Program-made: the position numbers and the translations under genes
Assembly (NCBI RefSeq): GCF_000026045.1
Contig: NC_007427.1
Span: 62,001 to 126,000, forward strand
Length of the DNA stretch: 64,000 bases
Origin: Natronomonas pharaonis DSM 2160
GTDB taxonomy: Archaea; Halobacteriota; Halobacteria; Halobacteriales; Haloarculaceae
Direction: 5' to 3'
The notes under the pieces: generated by a model
What the model was told of the DNA's origin: nothing
The model's database searches: none
What the model saw: the letters and a program-made list of their open reading frames with translations, nothing else
Part shown: piece by piece, positions 7,649 to 16,761 of the stretch
Numbering within the stretch: position 1 is the first letter of the stretch
Layout of the letters: each line of letters starts with the position of its first letter

Positions 7649-9343
7649 ATGGCACAAGCAGAACCAGTGCTCGACGATGTGAAACGGCAGCACGAAGAAC
7701 CGTTCTACTGGCTGAACGAGGATAGCAGGGCGTTTCTCGACGAGGGGTACCTGCTCGAGGGCGTCACGGCCGAGGAGCGCGTCAGGGAGATCGCAGAGCG
7801 GGCCGAAGAGATCCTAGACGACGACGGCTTCGCGGACAGGTTCTACGACTATATGAGTCGGGGGTTCTACAGCCTCGCGAGTCCCGTGTGGTCGAACTTC
7901 GGTCTGGACCGAGGTCTCCCGATCAGCTGCTTCGGGAGCTACATGGAGGACAGCATGGAGAGTATCCTCTACACGCAGGCCGAAGTGGGCGAAATGACCA
8001 AGCTGGGCGGCGGCACCAGCGGGTACTTCGGCGAGATCCGGCCCCGAGGCAGCCCAATCACGAACAACGGCAAGAGCAACGGGAGTTACAGCTTCACCGA
8101 ACTGTTCGATACGATCATCAATGTCGTCAGCCAAGGCGAGACGCGGCGAGGCCAATTCGCGGGCTACATCGACGTCGAGCACGATGATCTGGAGGAGTGG
8201 CTCAACATCAAGACCGAGGGAGACCCCGTACAGGACATCTACTACGGCGTTATCATCGGTGACGACTGGTTCCAGGCGATGGTCGACGGCGACGAGGAGA
8301 AGCGAGAGACGTGGGCAGAAATCATTGAGGCCCGGATCAACATCGGTGTCCCGTACATCATCTTCCGGGACAACATGAACGAAGGGAAGCCACAGGTCTA
8401 CAAGGACAAAGGCTACGAAATCAATGCCTCCAACCTGTGTACCGAGATTGCACTGCCAGCCACGCCAGATGAGAGTTTCGTCTGCTGTCTCTCGTCGATG
8501 AACGCGCTCCACTATGGCGAGTGGAAGGACACCGACGCAGTGGAAACACTGACGCGGTTCCTTGATGCCGTCATGGAGGAGTTTATTGAAGAGGCGGAGG
8601 GGACGCAGTTCATGGAGCGCCCGGTTCGGTTCGCGAAGCGGCACAGAGCGATCGGGATTGGCGTCCTCGGCTGGCACAGCTACCTGCAGAGTGAGATGAT
8701 TCCGTTCGACAGCATGGAGGCGATGAAGAAAAACGAGGAGATATTCCGCACCATCAGAGAACGGAGCTACGAGGAGAGTCGCCGGCTTGCTGACGAGTTC
8801 GGCGAACCGGAGGTGCTCGAGGGCTACGGTCGCCGGAACACGACAACGATGAGCGTGGCCCCGACGAAGTCCAGCAGTGTCATCCTAGGCCAAGTCAGTC
8901 CGAGCATCGAACCGCTGAAGTCGAACTACTTCGTCCGCGACGGCGCGAAACTGAAGTCGACGCAGAAAAATCGGTTCCTCGAGGCGATCCTGAAGCAGCG
9001 AGGCAGAGACGAGCGCGAGGTCTGGGACAGCATCGCACAGCAAGACGGGAGCGTGCAGCATCTCGACTGTCTGACGGACGAGGAGAAGGAGATCTTCAAA
9101 ACCTTCGCCGAGATCCCACAGATGGCGATCATCAACCAAGCAGCGCAGCGACAGAAGTACATCGACCAAGCACAGAGCCTGAATATCTCGATCGATCCGA
9201 GTGAAGTGAGCGTCAAAGAGATCAACCAGCTCTACATAGAGGCTTGGAGGAAAGGAGTAAAGAGTCTCTACTACCAGAACAGCGTGAATGCTGCACAGAA
9301 ATTCAGCCGAGATATTCTCGAATGTAAGGCTTGTGAGAGTTGA
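7649..9343 (+). CDS. nrdA: Ribonucleoside-diphosphate reductase, large (catalytic) subunit, short form
   Basis: 564 residues, much shorter than classical NrdA (about 750). The N-terminal ATP-cone is missing, so dATP inhibition through that domain is not expected. The active-site loop NASNLCTEI carries Asn262, the thiyl Cys264 and Glu266. The redox pair is Cys94 (PISCFGS) and one of Cys279/280 (SFVCCLSS). MSVAPTKSSS is the conserved substrate loop, and the C-terminal CKACES is the shuttle CxxC. It forms a unit with nrdB, starting 2 bases after its stop, and with nrdR. Together they make deoxyribonucleotides for replication. The organism may carry another reductase on its main chromosome. Confidence 0.95.
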   Translation: MAQAEPVLDDVKRQHEEPFYWLNEDSRAFLDEGYLLEGVTAEERVREIAERAEEILDDDGFADRFYDYMSRGFYSLASPVWSNFGLDRGLPISCFGSYMEDSMESILYTQAEVGEMTKLGGGTSGYFGEIRPRGSPITNNGKSNGSYSFTELFDTIINVVSQGETRRGQFAGYIDVEHDDLEEWLNIKTEGDPVQDIYYGVIIGDDWFQAMVDGDEEKRETWAEIIEARINIGVPYIIFRDNMNEGKPQVYKDKGYEINASNLCTEIALPATPDESFVCCLSSMNALHYGEWKDTDAVETLTRFLDAVMEEFIEEAEGTQFMERPVRFAKRHRAIGIGVLGWHSYLQSEMIPFDSMEAMKKNEEIFRTIRERSYEESRRLADEFGEPEVLEGYGRRNTTTMSVAPTKSSSVILGQVSPSIEPLKSNYFVRDGAKLKSTQKNRFLEAILKQRGRDEREVWDSIAQQDGSVQHLDCLTDEEKEIFKTFAEIPQMAIINQAAQRQKYIDQAQSLNISIDPSEVSVKEINQLYIEAWRKGVKSLYYQNSVNAAQKFSRDILECKACES

Positions 9344-9368
9344 CGAACATAAGGCCTGTGAGATTTGA
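9325..9368 (+). repeat. Tandem duplication of the nrdA 3' end
   Basis: The last codons of nrdA (aaggcttgtgagagttga) are repeated a few bases downstream as aaggcctgtgagatttga, again ending in a TGA. This is a small imperfect tandem copy of the CxxC tail region. Confidence 0.5.
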
Positions 9369-9576
9369 CCCCCACCGATCAGTATTATAGAGTGGTCGGA
9401 GAAATTGCGCCACCCTACCCCGGCGCATGTGCACTTCGGTCCCTGACGGCTTCGGCGTGGATCTTATCAACTAGATTTGATTGGAGAATCCGGTGTGTGG
9501 ACAGACGAGACCGACAAGGTGTGTCCTAACGACAGGCGTTGCGTGTGCCACAGCCACTCCAGAAATTTCCAACAAA

Positions 9577-9678
9577 ATGCATATCAACCGCCTCTCAAAG
9601 GACAACGACACCTACGATCTGATTCGGGCCTTCGATTCGGATGAGCGGGATGAAGCACTCGATTTCATCGAAAGTTGA
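9577..9678 (+). CDS. Small ORF of 33 residues, hypothetical
   Basis: A short frame (MHINRLSKDNDTYDLIRAFD...DFIES) with acidic, haloarchaeal-like composition, ending just before the 3' end of the convergent partition operon. No family is recognised and no clear ribosome binding site is visible. It may be a fragment of a longer gene. Confidence 0.25.
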   Translation: MHINRLSKDNDTYDLIRAFDSDERDEALDFIES

Positions 9679-9690
9679 AACGCAGACGAC

Positions 9691-10140
9691 CTACCACCAA
9701 TTGTATCCGTACCGTTCTGTCTCCAGCATCTCAGCGATATCCTGCGGGTTCTCGATTGCGTGTTCGATTGCGGCCTCAAGCAGGTCTGACTTGTAGACAT
9801 CCTCGCCGAGTTCGGCTTCGACAGCTTGCTGGAGGTCGGCGATCCGGTCGCGATTGTGCGCTCGAAGCGGGACGGGATGGTCCTCGCGGCCTTCCTTGAC
9901 CTTGTCACGAACGTGGATATACGGTTGGCCGCGACTTTGTCCGCTTGTCGCAGCCCCACCAGTCGTGGCTGCCGACGGGTCAGTTTCCGTCGACGAAAGT
10001 GGGTCCGTATCGGTGCCCGCCCCGGCTTCAGGCGTAGGGTCGGCACCAGCGTCGGTGCTGGTGTCGGTCTCGGCGTCGGCATCGACATCGGCGTCGTCGG
10101 CAAACGGGTCGGAGCCAGCGCCCTCCTTCATCCCCCCCAT
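9691..10140 (-). CDS. Partition partner protein (ParB-like role), DNA-binding candidate
   Basis: 149 residues. The first half is a disordered acidic linker rich in Asp, Ala and Thr. The second half (IHVRDKVKEGREDHPVPLRAHNRDRIADLQQAVEAELGEDVYKSDLLEAAIEHAIENP) is a compact, conserved-looking helical domain ending in YGYNWW. Its start codon overlaps the parA stop (TAATG), so it is the second gene of the parA operon. By position and architecture it should be the centromere-binding adaptor; no ParB/Srx domain is present. The DNA-binding role is inference. Confidence 0.65.
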   Translation of the reverse strand: MGGMKEGAGSDPFADDADVDADAETDTSTDAGADPTPEAGAGTDTDPLSSTETDPSAATTGGAATSGQSRGQPYIHVRDKVKEGREDHPVPLRAHNRDRIADLQQAVEAELGEDVYKSDLLEAAIEHAIENPQDIAEMLETERYGYNWW

Positions 10141-11018
10141 TATGCGGTCACCTCAGGTTCAAGCGCGCCAGGTTCCGGCGGTGCCGGGGGCTCAACGCCG
10201 GCTTGCTGTTCGAGATGCCGGGCCAGCCGGTCGTATCTTTCGAGCGTATCGAGTTCATGATCGCGGGTCCGGTCGCGATGCTCGCTGACGTAGGTGAACG
10301 CCGAGCACTGCTGTCGCCAGCAGCCGTTCATCAACGATTCACGGGAGCGGAAGACCTCAGGGGTCGAATACTCCAGCTCGTCGAGGACACGCTGGGCTTC
10401 GTTCGTGTTGCTCCACTTTACTGGGACTGCTGCGAGCACACCGACGTCGATATCCAGTGTGTCTTCAATACCAGCGACAAGTGACTCTAAGCCTTTGACC
10501 GAGGCTTCGCCTTTGGCGCTCGGTTCGACAGGAATAACAAGCGAGTGCGTCGCCGTAATTGCATTGTAGAGATGGCGGCCCTCAGTCGCCGGGGGGTCAC
10601 AAATCAGAACGTCGTATGTTTCGTGCACGCCGGCGTCGCGGAGGACTGACAACAGCCGCGTATTGACGCCGAAGGACTCACCCATCGCTTCGGCTTGCTC
10701 TTTTTCCCGGCGGAGATTATCGGCCAGATCCGAGAGCATGTTGTGTTCCGGAATGATGTCAACACCGCTCTCGGCGGTCACGATTAACTCTTCAAAGGGA
10801 CCCTTCGGTCGGTTGACCATGTGCCGAACAATGTTGTCGACCGACGGGTCAGCGCGGTCATCATCAACGCCGAGCAGGTGGCTCAGGTTTCCGTCCTGCG
10901 GATCGAGCGGTACAACGAGGACATCAAGGCCAGCACGGGCATGAGCGACCGCGAGGTTGGCGGCAGTCGTCGTCTTTGCGACACCGCCTGCCTCTGAGTA
11001 CGTTGTGTAGGCGAGCAT
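10140..11018 (-). CDS. parA: ParA/SojA-type partition ATPase
   Basis: About 292 residues. The deviant Walker A motif EAGGVAKTTTAANLA is at the N-terminus, then VVPLDPQDGNLSHLLG (Walker A') and YDVLICDPPAT (Walker B). This is a MinD/ParA-type ATPase that moves plasmid DNA with an adaptor protein. Between Val and Lys it has Ala where ParA proteins usually have Gly. The C-terminal tail is Pro/Glu rich. It is transcribed leftwards with its partner gene, and inverted repeats fill the region upstream of its start. Confidence 0.93.
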   Translation of the reverse strand: MLAYTTYSEAGGVAKTTTAANLAVAHARAGLDVLVVPLDPQDGNLSHLLGVDDDRADPSVDNIVRHMVNRPKGPFEELIVTAESGVDIIPEHNMLSDLADNLRREKEQAEAMGESFGVNTRLLSVLRDAGVHETYDVLICDPPATEGRHLYNAITATHSLVIPVEPSAKGEASVKGLESLVAGIEDTLDIDVGVLAAVPVKWSNTNEAQRVLDELEYSTPEVFRSRESLMNGCWRQQCSAFTYVSEHRDRTRDHELDTLERYDRLARHLEQQAGVEPPAPPEPGALEPEVTA

Positions 11019-11040
11019 ACCGAGTATGTCTGCCCACTGA

Positions 11041-11175
11041 GTTAAATAGCTTTGTCAGACAAGTGGCTCTGCTGGACAGGCAAGCCAACTAAGTCAGTCG
11101 GCCAAGTCAGCTAGCTAAGTTGGCTAGGTTAGTCAATCAACATGTCTGGCTAAATAGGTCAGACAGGAAAGTCAA
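11041..11175. promoter_or_regulatory. Inverted-repeat array upstream of parA: candidate centromere/operator
   Basis: The 130 bp before parA are packed with related half-sites built on CCAAC, GTTGG and GTCAG/CTGAC. Two units stand out. AGCCAACTAAG at 11083-11093 pairs with CTAAGTTGGCT at 11115-11125 (one mismatch, 21-bp spacer), and GTCTGGC...GTCAGAC spans 11144-11164. A related perfect palindrome sits at 35739 upstream of the photolyase gene. Position and density fit parS and/or the autoregulatory operator of the parA operon. Confidence 0.55.
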
Positions 11176-11932
11176 CGCAGTAAATTGGATGCGTAGCACA
11201 ACGAAGCGGATGAACGAAGCGCAGCCCCCACATTTGCGAGCTTAGTTATTTATTTAGGACGATGCTTTCGTACTGAGTACGGTTCTATGACAGTTATATT
11301 TCGAGTTATGAGGTATTTCTACGGGGTATCGGAGTAAAAGACAAAAAGACGAGTATATTATTAGCTGATCGTCGGGAATTCGTCTCAAGGCCCACAAGCC
11401 ATAACAAACGAGCTCGGCAAACCCATGCGTATCTCGTGGATTTCCACCAGACACCGCAGGTACTACCAACGGAGTAGTTGGCAATTACAGTGAAATGACA
11501 AGGTATTAATTATTTTTTCTGGGTTATATCCGTGGCCATAGCGCCACACGAGCCGTGCCGCTCGGTCGAGGGCAGTTTCGGCATCAGCGAAATAGCTGGG
11601 CGATAGGCATCGATGCATATGCAACGGCATTTGTGGCCCGTGGGGTGTTCCCTCGGTGTCCGGAGCATATTAGTAACGAAATTAATTTTGTTAGGGTATT
11701 ATCCATTGGTTCAGTTTTGTGTTGTCGGAGGGGAGTCTCCAGCTCATTATTTGGCCAACCGTTAGTTTCGATGATGCCGAAACAGTTTCACGCAGTTGGG
11801 GTATGCTCCGGTCGAGATAGACGGAGGTGGAAACAGCAATGATACACCCAGCACTACTGGCGAATCGAGCCCTGAAAGAGCCGTATTCCGACAAAAAGAA
11901 TATGTGCTGCTTGGGCCTCAACTAGAATACAA
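11176..11932. other. Long intergenic region without a recognised gene
   Basis: About 750 bp of mixed, partly AT-rich sequence between parA and the IclR gene. The short frames on both strands have no recognisable protein character. No repeats or IS ends were identified. The IclR promoter should lie near its 3' edge. Confidence 0.4.
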
Positions 11933-12703
11933 ATGGTATCCGAGCCTGACAACGACGGGGGGATTAAATCGGCCGGGACATCTTTCGGTATCATCGAAAC
12001 CATCTACCAAAACCAGCCGATCTCATTGACCGAACTGGCAGCGGAGGTTGATATCGCAAACAGCACCGCCTACGAGCACATCTCGACGTTGCTCGACAGT
12101 GGGTACATTGTGAAGCGTGCTGATGGATACTACCTGTCGCTGAAATTCCTCGACAGAGGGACAAAGGCCAAAGAGTACTACCAAGAGCTACTGGATGTTT
12201 CCGAGCCAGCATTGGAACAGCTCGTAGACGAAACCGACGAGGCGGTCAACCTCGTCGTCGAAGAACACGGTCAGGCAGTGTATATCGACCGGCGAACCGG
12301 CGAGCGTGGAGTCCCGACAAACTCGTGGGTTGGGAAGCGAAAACCGCTTCATACGCTCTCAGCCGGGAAAGCGATTCTGTCGCAACTTCCCGAAGAAAGA
12401 GTCGACGAGATACTCGATGCGCGTGGACTTTCCGTATCGACCGAACGGGCGATTACCACCCGAGAAGAGCTATACGACGAGCTCGAAGAAATCCGTCAAA
12501 ACGGAGTGTCGTTCAATGACCGTGAGTCGCATTCGCAGATTCGGGCTGTTGGTGCCCCTATCGTCGTCGATGACCGAGTTTACGGGGCAGTCTCAGTCGC
12601 TGGACCGGCGATGCGCCTGACCGGCGAATACTTTCGGCAGGAAATCGCCGACTTGCTGCAGGGTGCGGTAAACGAGATAGAGCTCAAACTCACGTATCAT
12701 TGA
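11933..12703 (+). CDS. IclR-family transcriptional regulator
   Basis: 256 residues. An N-terminal winged helix (SFGIIETIYQNQPISLTELAAEVDIANSTAYEHISTLLDSGYIVKRADGYYLS) is followed by the IclR effector domain (EAVNLVVEEHGQAVYIDRR, HTLSAGKAILSQLPEE, IRAVGAPIVVDDRVYGAVSVAGPA). IclR proteins typically control neighbouring catabolic genes, here most likely gcdH and the CoA-transferase downstream. A tnpB element (12700-14286) is inserted at its stop codon. The present protein ends LTYH-TGA; removing the element restores LTYQ-TAA, so the protein is essentially intact. Confidence 0.92.
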   Translation: MVSEPDNDGGIKSAGTSFGIIETIYQNQPISLTELAAEVDIANSTAYEHISTLLDSGYIVKRADGYYLSLKFLDRGTKAKEYYQELLDVSEPALEQLVDETDEAVNLVVEEHGQAVYIDRRTGERGVPTNSWVGKRKPLHTLSAGKAILSQLPEERVDEILDARGLSVSTERAITTREELYDELEEIRQNGVSFNDRESHSQIRAVGAPIVVDDRVYGAVSVAGPAMRLTGEYFRQEIADLLQGAVNEIELKLTYH

Positions 12704-12850
12704 CCTCCTCCCCGCGCTGAAGCGCGAGGATTCCTCCGTGGGTAATCCAACCAGTTGATTACCCCGGCTGTGAACTTGCGGGTTTGCTGAAGCTGGGTTG
12801 GTCAACTGAACGCGACTGTTCCCCAAAATCAGCGGGTATCCAGTCGTGTT
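12700..12850 (-). ncRNA. Candidate omega/reRNA scaffold at the right end of the 12.7 kb tnpB element
   Basis: TnpB guide RNAs are made from the 3' end of tnpB through the right end, with the guide taken from flanking DNA. Here that region holds the terminal hairpin next to TCAA. The upstream boundary is a guess; no RNA-specific signal was seen beyond the hairpin. Confidence 0.3.
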
Positions 12851-14159
12851 CGTTCCACTGCCAGTACGCTCCCTCTTGGGGTGCGTCCCTGTCGCGTTCA
12901 GCAGACAGGGCAGCGGGCCGGGCCATCGGCCCTGCTTCAGACTGCAAGATGTTCCACGCCCCTGCCACGTCACTGTGAGCGTCTAGCTCGCAGTCGTGAC
13001 ACCGGAACGAATCGCCTCTCCGAGTGATATCACTACTCCCACACTCGGGACACTCGCTGCTTGAGTCGGCTTCAGTCACTTCCGCAACACAGATACCTAC
13101 ATCACCGAGTGTCAACTCTATCCTGTTGAGAAGTTGTCGATGTGACCAGAAATTGTGCGTCTTCTCGTTCACGTCTGTACTCCAATGAGTGTCTAGCACA
13201 TCAGTCAAATCCCCAACGTACACCGTGTCAACGTTGCGTTCGAGCAGCCACTCAGCAACGTGTTTCACCGCAGCATCCCGGCTGTGGTCACGGCTCCGTG
13301 ATCGAGTATCGTACAGTCGTTGAATTAGGCTACTCGTGTATTTGTCGGCTGGAAGCCCCGACTGGAGTGTAGCGATTCGCTCTGAATACCTCTGGAACCG
13401 GGCAAACTCTGGGCGGGCGTGATACACAGCGGTGTCGCCACGTTCGGTGACAACAGCCAACGTGTTGTTTGCACCGACGTCGATAGCGGCTGCCTGCGTC
13501 GTGTTCTCGGTGTTGAGTGTATGAGTGAAGGCATCCTCTCGCTGTTCACGAATCTTGTCTGGTTGAATGCGGACAGGATGCTGGACACGAAGCTGGTCAG
13601 CGTGGTCGTCGTAGATGAGTTCCAATCGGCTGTCGTCACCATTCCACTGTGGGTTGCCTTTGATTTCGAGCGTGACACGCTCGTTGTGCTCGAAATCGTA
13701 GCGGTCTTTGAGTACATCACCGACGCCAAATTCGAGTGTACTTCGGTCTTCGTCCCAATCGAGCGTGTAGAGGTCGTTGCGAACGAGGCCGTGCAACTCG
13801 TAGCCCTCTTTCCGGTTGCCCCAGTAGCCTGGCGGTGAGGGTTTCTCTGTCACTGTTGTGTTGGAGTTGTCGTGGTACTGCTCAAGCAACCGGAAGTGAC
13901 TGCGCCATGCTTCGCTATTCTTGCGAGCAATCTGCTGGCACGTCGCCTTCCCGATGATGGGAGCATACTCGTCGTAGAGGTCGGTGTAGTCGGCGTCCCA
14001 CACGTCACCGTCATCGCTGAAGTACGCTTGTCGGCGGCGGTAGGTGATTTGATTCCAGAGCGGGGGCTGGGCGGCCAGCCAGTCGAACAAACACTGCCGA
14101 TACCTGTCGCTGGTTGCGTTGGCAGTATAGGTATTCGTTCGCTGTGGCCGGTCGCTCAC
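12759..14159 (-). CDS. tnpB: TnpB RNA-guided nuclease homologue
   Basis: 466 residues. The N-terminal WED/REC-like part is followed by RuvC-I (AAAIDVGANNTLAVV, Asp), a RuvC-II region reading VYVGDLTDVL, a CPECGSS...RCHDCELDA zinc ribbon, and RuvC-III (HSDVAGAWNIL, Asp). In the usual RuvC-II pattern (V-I-E-D/N-L) the catalytic acid is Glu; here that place is Gly, followed by Asp. The tail (ESEAGPMARP...SQPG) overlaps the presumed guide-RNA scaffold. With this right end the guide would be the IclR 3' coding sequence. It may be active with a shifted acidic residue, or nuclease-dead. Confidence 0.88.
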   Translation of the reverse strand: MSDRPQRTNTYTANATSDRYRQCLFDWLAAQPPLWNQITYRRRQAYFSDDGDVWDADYTDLYDEYAPIIGKATCQQIARKNSEAWRSHFRLLEQYHDNSNTTVTEKPSPPGYWGNRKEGYELHGLVRNDLYTLDWDEDRSTLEFGVGDVLKDRYDFEHNERVTLEIKGNPQWNGDDSRLELIYDDHADQLRVQHPVRIQPDKIREQREDAFTHTLNTENTTQAAAIDVGANNTLAVVTERGDTAVYHARPEFARFQRYSERIATLQSGLPADKYTSSLIQRLYDTRSRSRDHSRDAAVKHVAEWLLERNVDTVYVGDLTDVLDTHWSTDVNEKTHNFWSHRQLLNRIELTLGDVGICVAEVTEADSSSECPECGSSDITRRGDSFRCHDCELDAHSDVAGAWNILQSEAGPMARPAALSAERDRDAPQEGAYWQWNEHDWIPADFGEQSRSVDQPSFSKPASSQPG

Positions 14160-14248
14160 ACGCAGTTATATGCAGTCAAATATCATAAACGTTGAGATTA
14201 CAAAAAGCTAAAGTAACGTGGAAAGTGGTATGTCATGTCGGCTTCATC

Positions 14249-14281
<33 letters not shown>

Positions 14282-14379
14282 ATTCCGTAAATCGGCGCGT
14301 TATTGGACGAGGTGCGGAAAATAACCATCAGATAAAACGACCCATCACATTTATCTATCAGACACTCGAAGCGAGAACG

Positions 14380-15543
14380 ATGCTTGACTACCTCGGTCTC
14401 GAGAGCGATCTCGATGAAGAAGAGCGGCTCATACAGGAAACAGCCCGGGATTTCGTCGAAGACAACGTTGCGCCGGACATCGGTCAACACTGGATCGACG
14501 GCACGTTCCCGACGGACCTCATCCCCAAGATGGGCGAGCTCGGATTCTACGCCCCCAACCTCGAAGGCTATGGGTCACCGAACGTGAGCGAGACGGCCTA
14601 CGGCCTACTGATGCAGGAACTCGAAGCCTGCGATTCCGGCCTTCGCTCGATGGCCTCCGTTCAGGGCGCACTCGTGATGTACCCCATTCACGCATACGGC
14701 TCTGAAGCACAAAAAGAAGAATGGCTCCCCGCGCTCGGACAGGGGGAAGCGGTCGGCTGCTTCGGTCTCACCGAACCGGAACACGGCTCGAACCCCACCG
14801 CAATGGAGACGCAAGCCGAGAAAGACGGCGACGAGTACGTGCTGAACGGCTCAAAAACCTGGATTACCAATTCGCCAATCGCCGACGTGGCCGTCGTCTG
14901 GGCGCGAGATACATCGGCAGATGACACACCAGTCCGAGGGTTCCTCGTCGAGACCGACCGCGATGGCGTCACGACAAACAAAATCGACGAGAAGCTGTCG
15001 TTGCGGGCCTCAATTACGGGAGAGATCGGCCTCCAGAACGTGCGAGTCCCCGAGACGAACGTGCTACCCGAGGTCGAGGGAATGAAAGGCCCGCTGTCGT
15101 GTCTCACGCAGGCTCGGTACGGCATCGCGTGGGGTGCGATCGGCGCCGCCCGCGACTGCTTCGAGACGGCCCGAGAGTATGCAACCGACCGCGAGCAGTT
15201 CGGCACCCCTATCGGCCAGTTCCAGCTGCAGCAGGACAAGCTCGCCGAGATGGCAACCCAGATATCGCTGGCACAACTGCTTGCACACCGGCTGGCGGAA
15301 CTCAAAGAGCGCGGCGACATGCGACCCCAGCACGTCTCGATGTCGAAGCGTAACAACGTCCGGATGGCTCGAAACCAATCCCGTATCGCGCGCGAGATGC
15401 TGGGCGGCAACGGTATCACCGCCGACTACTCGCCGATGCGCCACATGGCCAACCTCGAAACCGTCTACACCTACGAAGGAACCCACGACATCCACACGCT
15501 GATCCTCGGTGAGGACCTCACCGGGCTCCAGGCGTATCAGTAA
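14380..15543 (+). CDS. gcdH: Glutaryl-CoA dehydrogenase
   Basis: 387 residues of the acyl-CoA dehydrogenase fold. The motif SGLRSMASVQGALVMYPI matches the substrate-binding Arg region of glutaryl-CoA dehydrogenases, and YTYEGTHDIHTLILGEDLTG near the C-terminus holds the catalytic Glu in the GCDH-specific context. The enzyme oxidises and decarboxylates glutaryl-CoA to crotonyl-CoA, passing electrons to ETF. The ATG at 14380 is chosen because sequence before it belongs to the tnpB element end and the promoter, and a TATA-like cacatttatctatc lies about 25 bp upstream. The CoA-transferase gene follows after 3 bases. Glutarate breakdown is the clearest role. Confidence 0.92.
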   Translation: MLDYLGLESDLDEEERLIQETARDFVEDNVAPDIGQHWIDGTFPTDLIPKMGELGFYAPNLEGYGSPNVSETAYGLLMQELEACDSGLRSMASVQGALVMYPIHAYGSEAQKEEWLPALGQGEAVGCFGLTEPEHGSNPTAMETQAEKDGDEYVLNGSKTWITNSPIADVAVVWARDTSADDTPVRGFLVETDRDGVTTNKIDEKLSLRASITGEIGLQNVRVPETNVLPEVEGMKGPLSCLTQARYGIAWGAIGAARDCFETAREYATDREQFGTPIGQFQLQQDKLAEMATQISLAQLLAHRLAELKERGDMRPQHVSMSKRNNVRMARNQSRIAREMLGGNGITADYSPMRHMANLETVYTYEGTHDIHTLILGEDLTGLQAYQ

Positions 15544-15546
15544 ACG

Positions 15547-16761
15547 ATGGCTGGCGAAGCGCGCAACCCAAATGGCGATACTGGCCCGCTCGACGGCCTA
15601 ACGGTCCTTGACGCCTCCCGCGTACTCGTCGGGCCGTTCTGCACGATGCAACTCGGCGACCTCGGAGCCGACGTTATCAAAATTGAGCGACCGGATGGCG
15701 GCGATCAGACCCGTGCCTGGCACCCGCCGACATATGGCGACTCGGAAGAAAGCGCCTACTACACGAGCATCAACCGGAACAAGCGGTCCGTCGCGCTGAA
15801 CTTACAGAGTGACGAAGGACAGGCCGCCTTCCGGGAGCTAGCTGCGGAAGCTGACGTGCTCGTAGAGAACTTCCGCGTTGGCAAAATGGAAGAATGGGGG
15901 CTTGGATACGAGACCCTCGCTGAGGAAAACCCCGAACTCATCTTCTGTTCGCTTTCGGGCTACGGCGAATGGGGCCCTGACAAAGACCGCCCGGCATACG
16001 ATATCATGATGCAGGCAGAGGGCGGCCTCATGAGCATCACTGGCGAAGAAAACGGCCCGCCGGTACGGGTCGGTGTCGCGATCGCTGATATCGGCGCCGG
16101 GATGTATGCTACCCAAGCCATCCTCGCGGCGCTCCTTCACCGGGAGCTGGGCGACGGAACGGGGCAGAAAATCGACGTGAGTCTGCTCGACGGGCAGGTC
16201 GCCTGGATGACCTATATGGCGTCGTATTATTTCGCCACGGGCGACCCGCCAGAACGGATGGGAAGTAAGCATCCGACGATTGCACCGTATCAGGCGTTCG
16301 AGACTGCTGATGGGTATGTCGTTATCGCGTCCGGATCGGAGCACATCTGGCCGCGGTTCTGCATCGCGATCGACCGCGAGGAGCTAATCGACGATGAACG
16401 GTTTGCGACCAACGCTGCCCGAGTCGAGCATCGGGATGAGCTTGATCCGCTCTTGGAAGAGGAGCTACGACAGTACTCGACCGAAGAAGTCCTAGCCCGA
16501 ATGGACGAGGCAGGCGTGCCAGCGAGCAAGGTCCGGGATATGGAGGACGTGTTCGAACATCCACAGGTGCAGGCTCGTGGGATGCACAAAACCGTCTCGC
16601 ATCCGACGATCGGAGATGTCGAAATGCCCGGAAGTCCGATGCATTTCTCCGAGACGCCGACCAGCATCGAAAAGCACCCACCGCTACTCGGAGAACACAC
16701 CGAGGAGGTCTTCGAAGAGTACGGCTTGCCCGAAGCGGGGATTCCGGACGATATCGACTGA
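15547..16761 (+). CDS. CaiB/BaiF family (class III) CoA-transferase, probably glutarate-activating
   Basis: 404 residues. The N-terminal LDGLTVLDASRVLVGPFCTMQLGDLGADVIKIERP is the signature of class III CoA-transferases, and the catalytic Asp is in RPAYDIMMQAEGG (about residue 155). These enzymes move CoA between carboxylates. Coupled to gcdH three bases upstream, the likely reaction is succinyl-CoA plus glutarate to glutaryl-CoA (SUGCT-type). The substrate is inferred from the neighbour, not from residues. Together with gcdH it converts glutarate to crotonyl-CoA. Confidence 0.88.
   Translation: MAGEARNPNGDTGPLDGLTVLDASRVLVGPFCTMQLGDLGADVIKIERPDGGDQTRAWHPPTYGDSEESAYYTSINRNKRSVALNLQSDEGQAAFRELAAEADVLVENFRVGKMEEWGLGYETLAEENPELIFCSLSGYGEWGPDKDRPAYDIMMQAEGGLMSITGEENGPPVRVGVAIADIGAGMYATQAILAALLHRELGDGTGQKIDVSLLDGQVAWMTYMASYYFATGDPPERMGSKHPTIAPYQAFETADGYVVIASGSEHIWPRFCIAIDREELIDDERFATNAARVEHRDELDPLLEEELRQYSTEEVLARMDEAGVPASKVRDMEDVFEHPQVQARGMHKTVSHPTIGDVEMPGSPMHFSETPTSIEKHPPLLGEHTEEVFEEYGLPEAGIPDDID

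Noticed and set aside
11254-11842. Short ORFs between parA and the IclR gene
   Set aside because: No domain, no conserved-looking composition and no promoter signals; the sequence looks non-coding.
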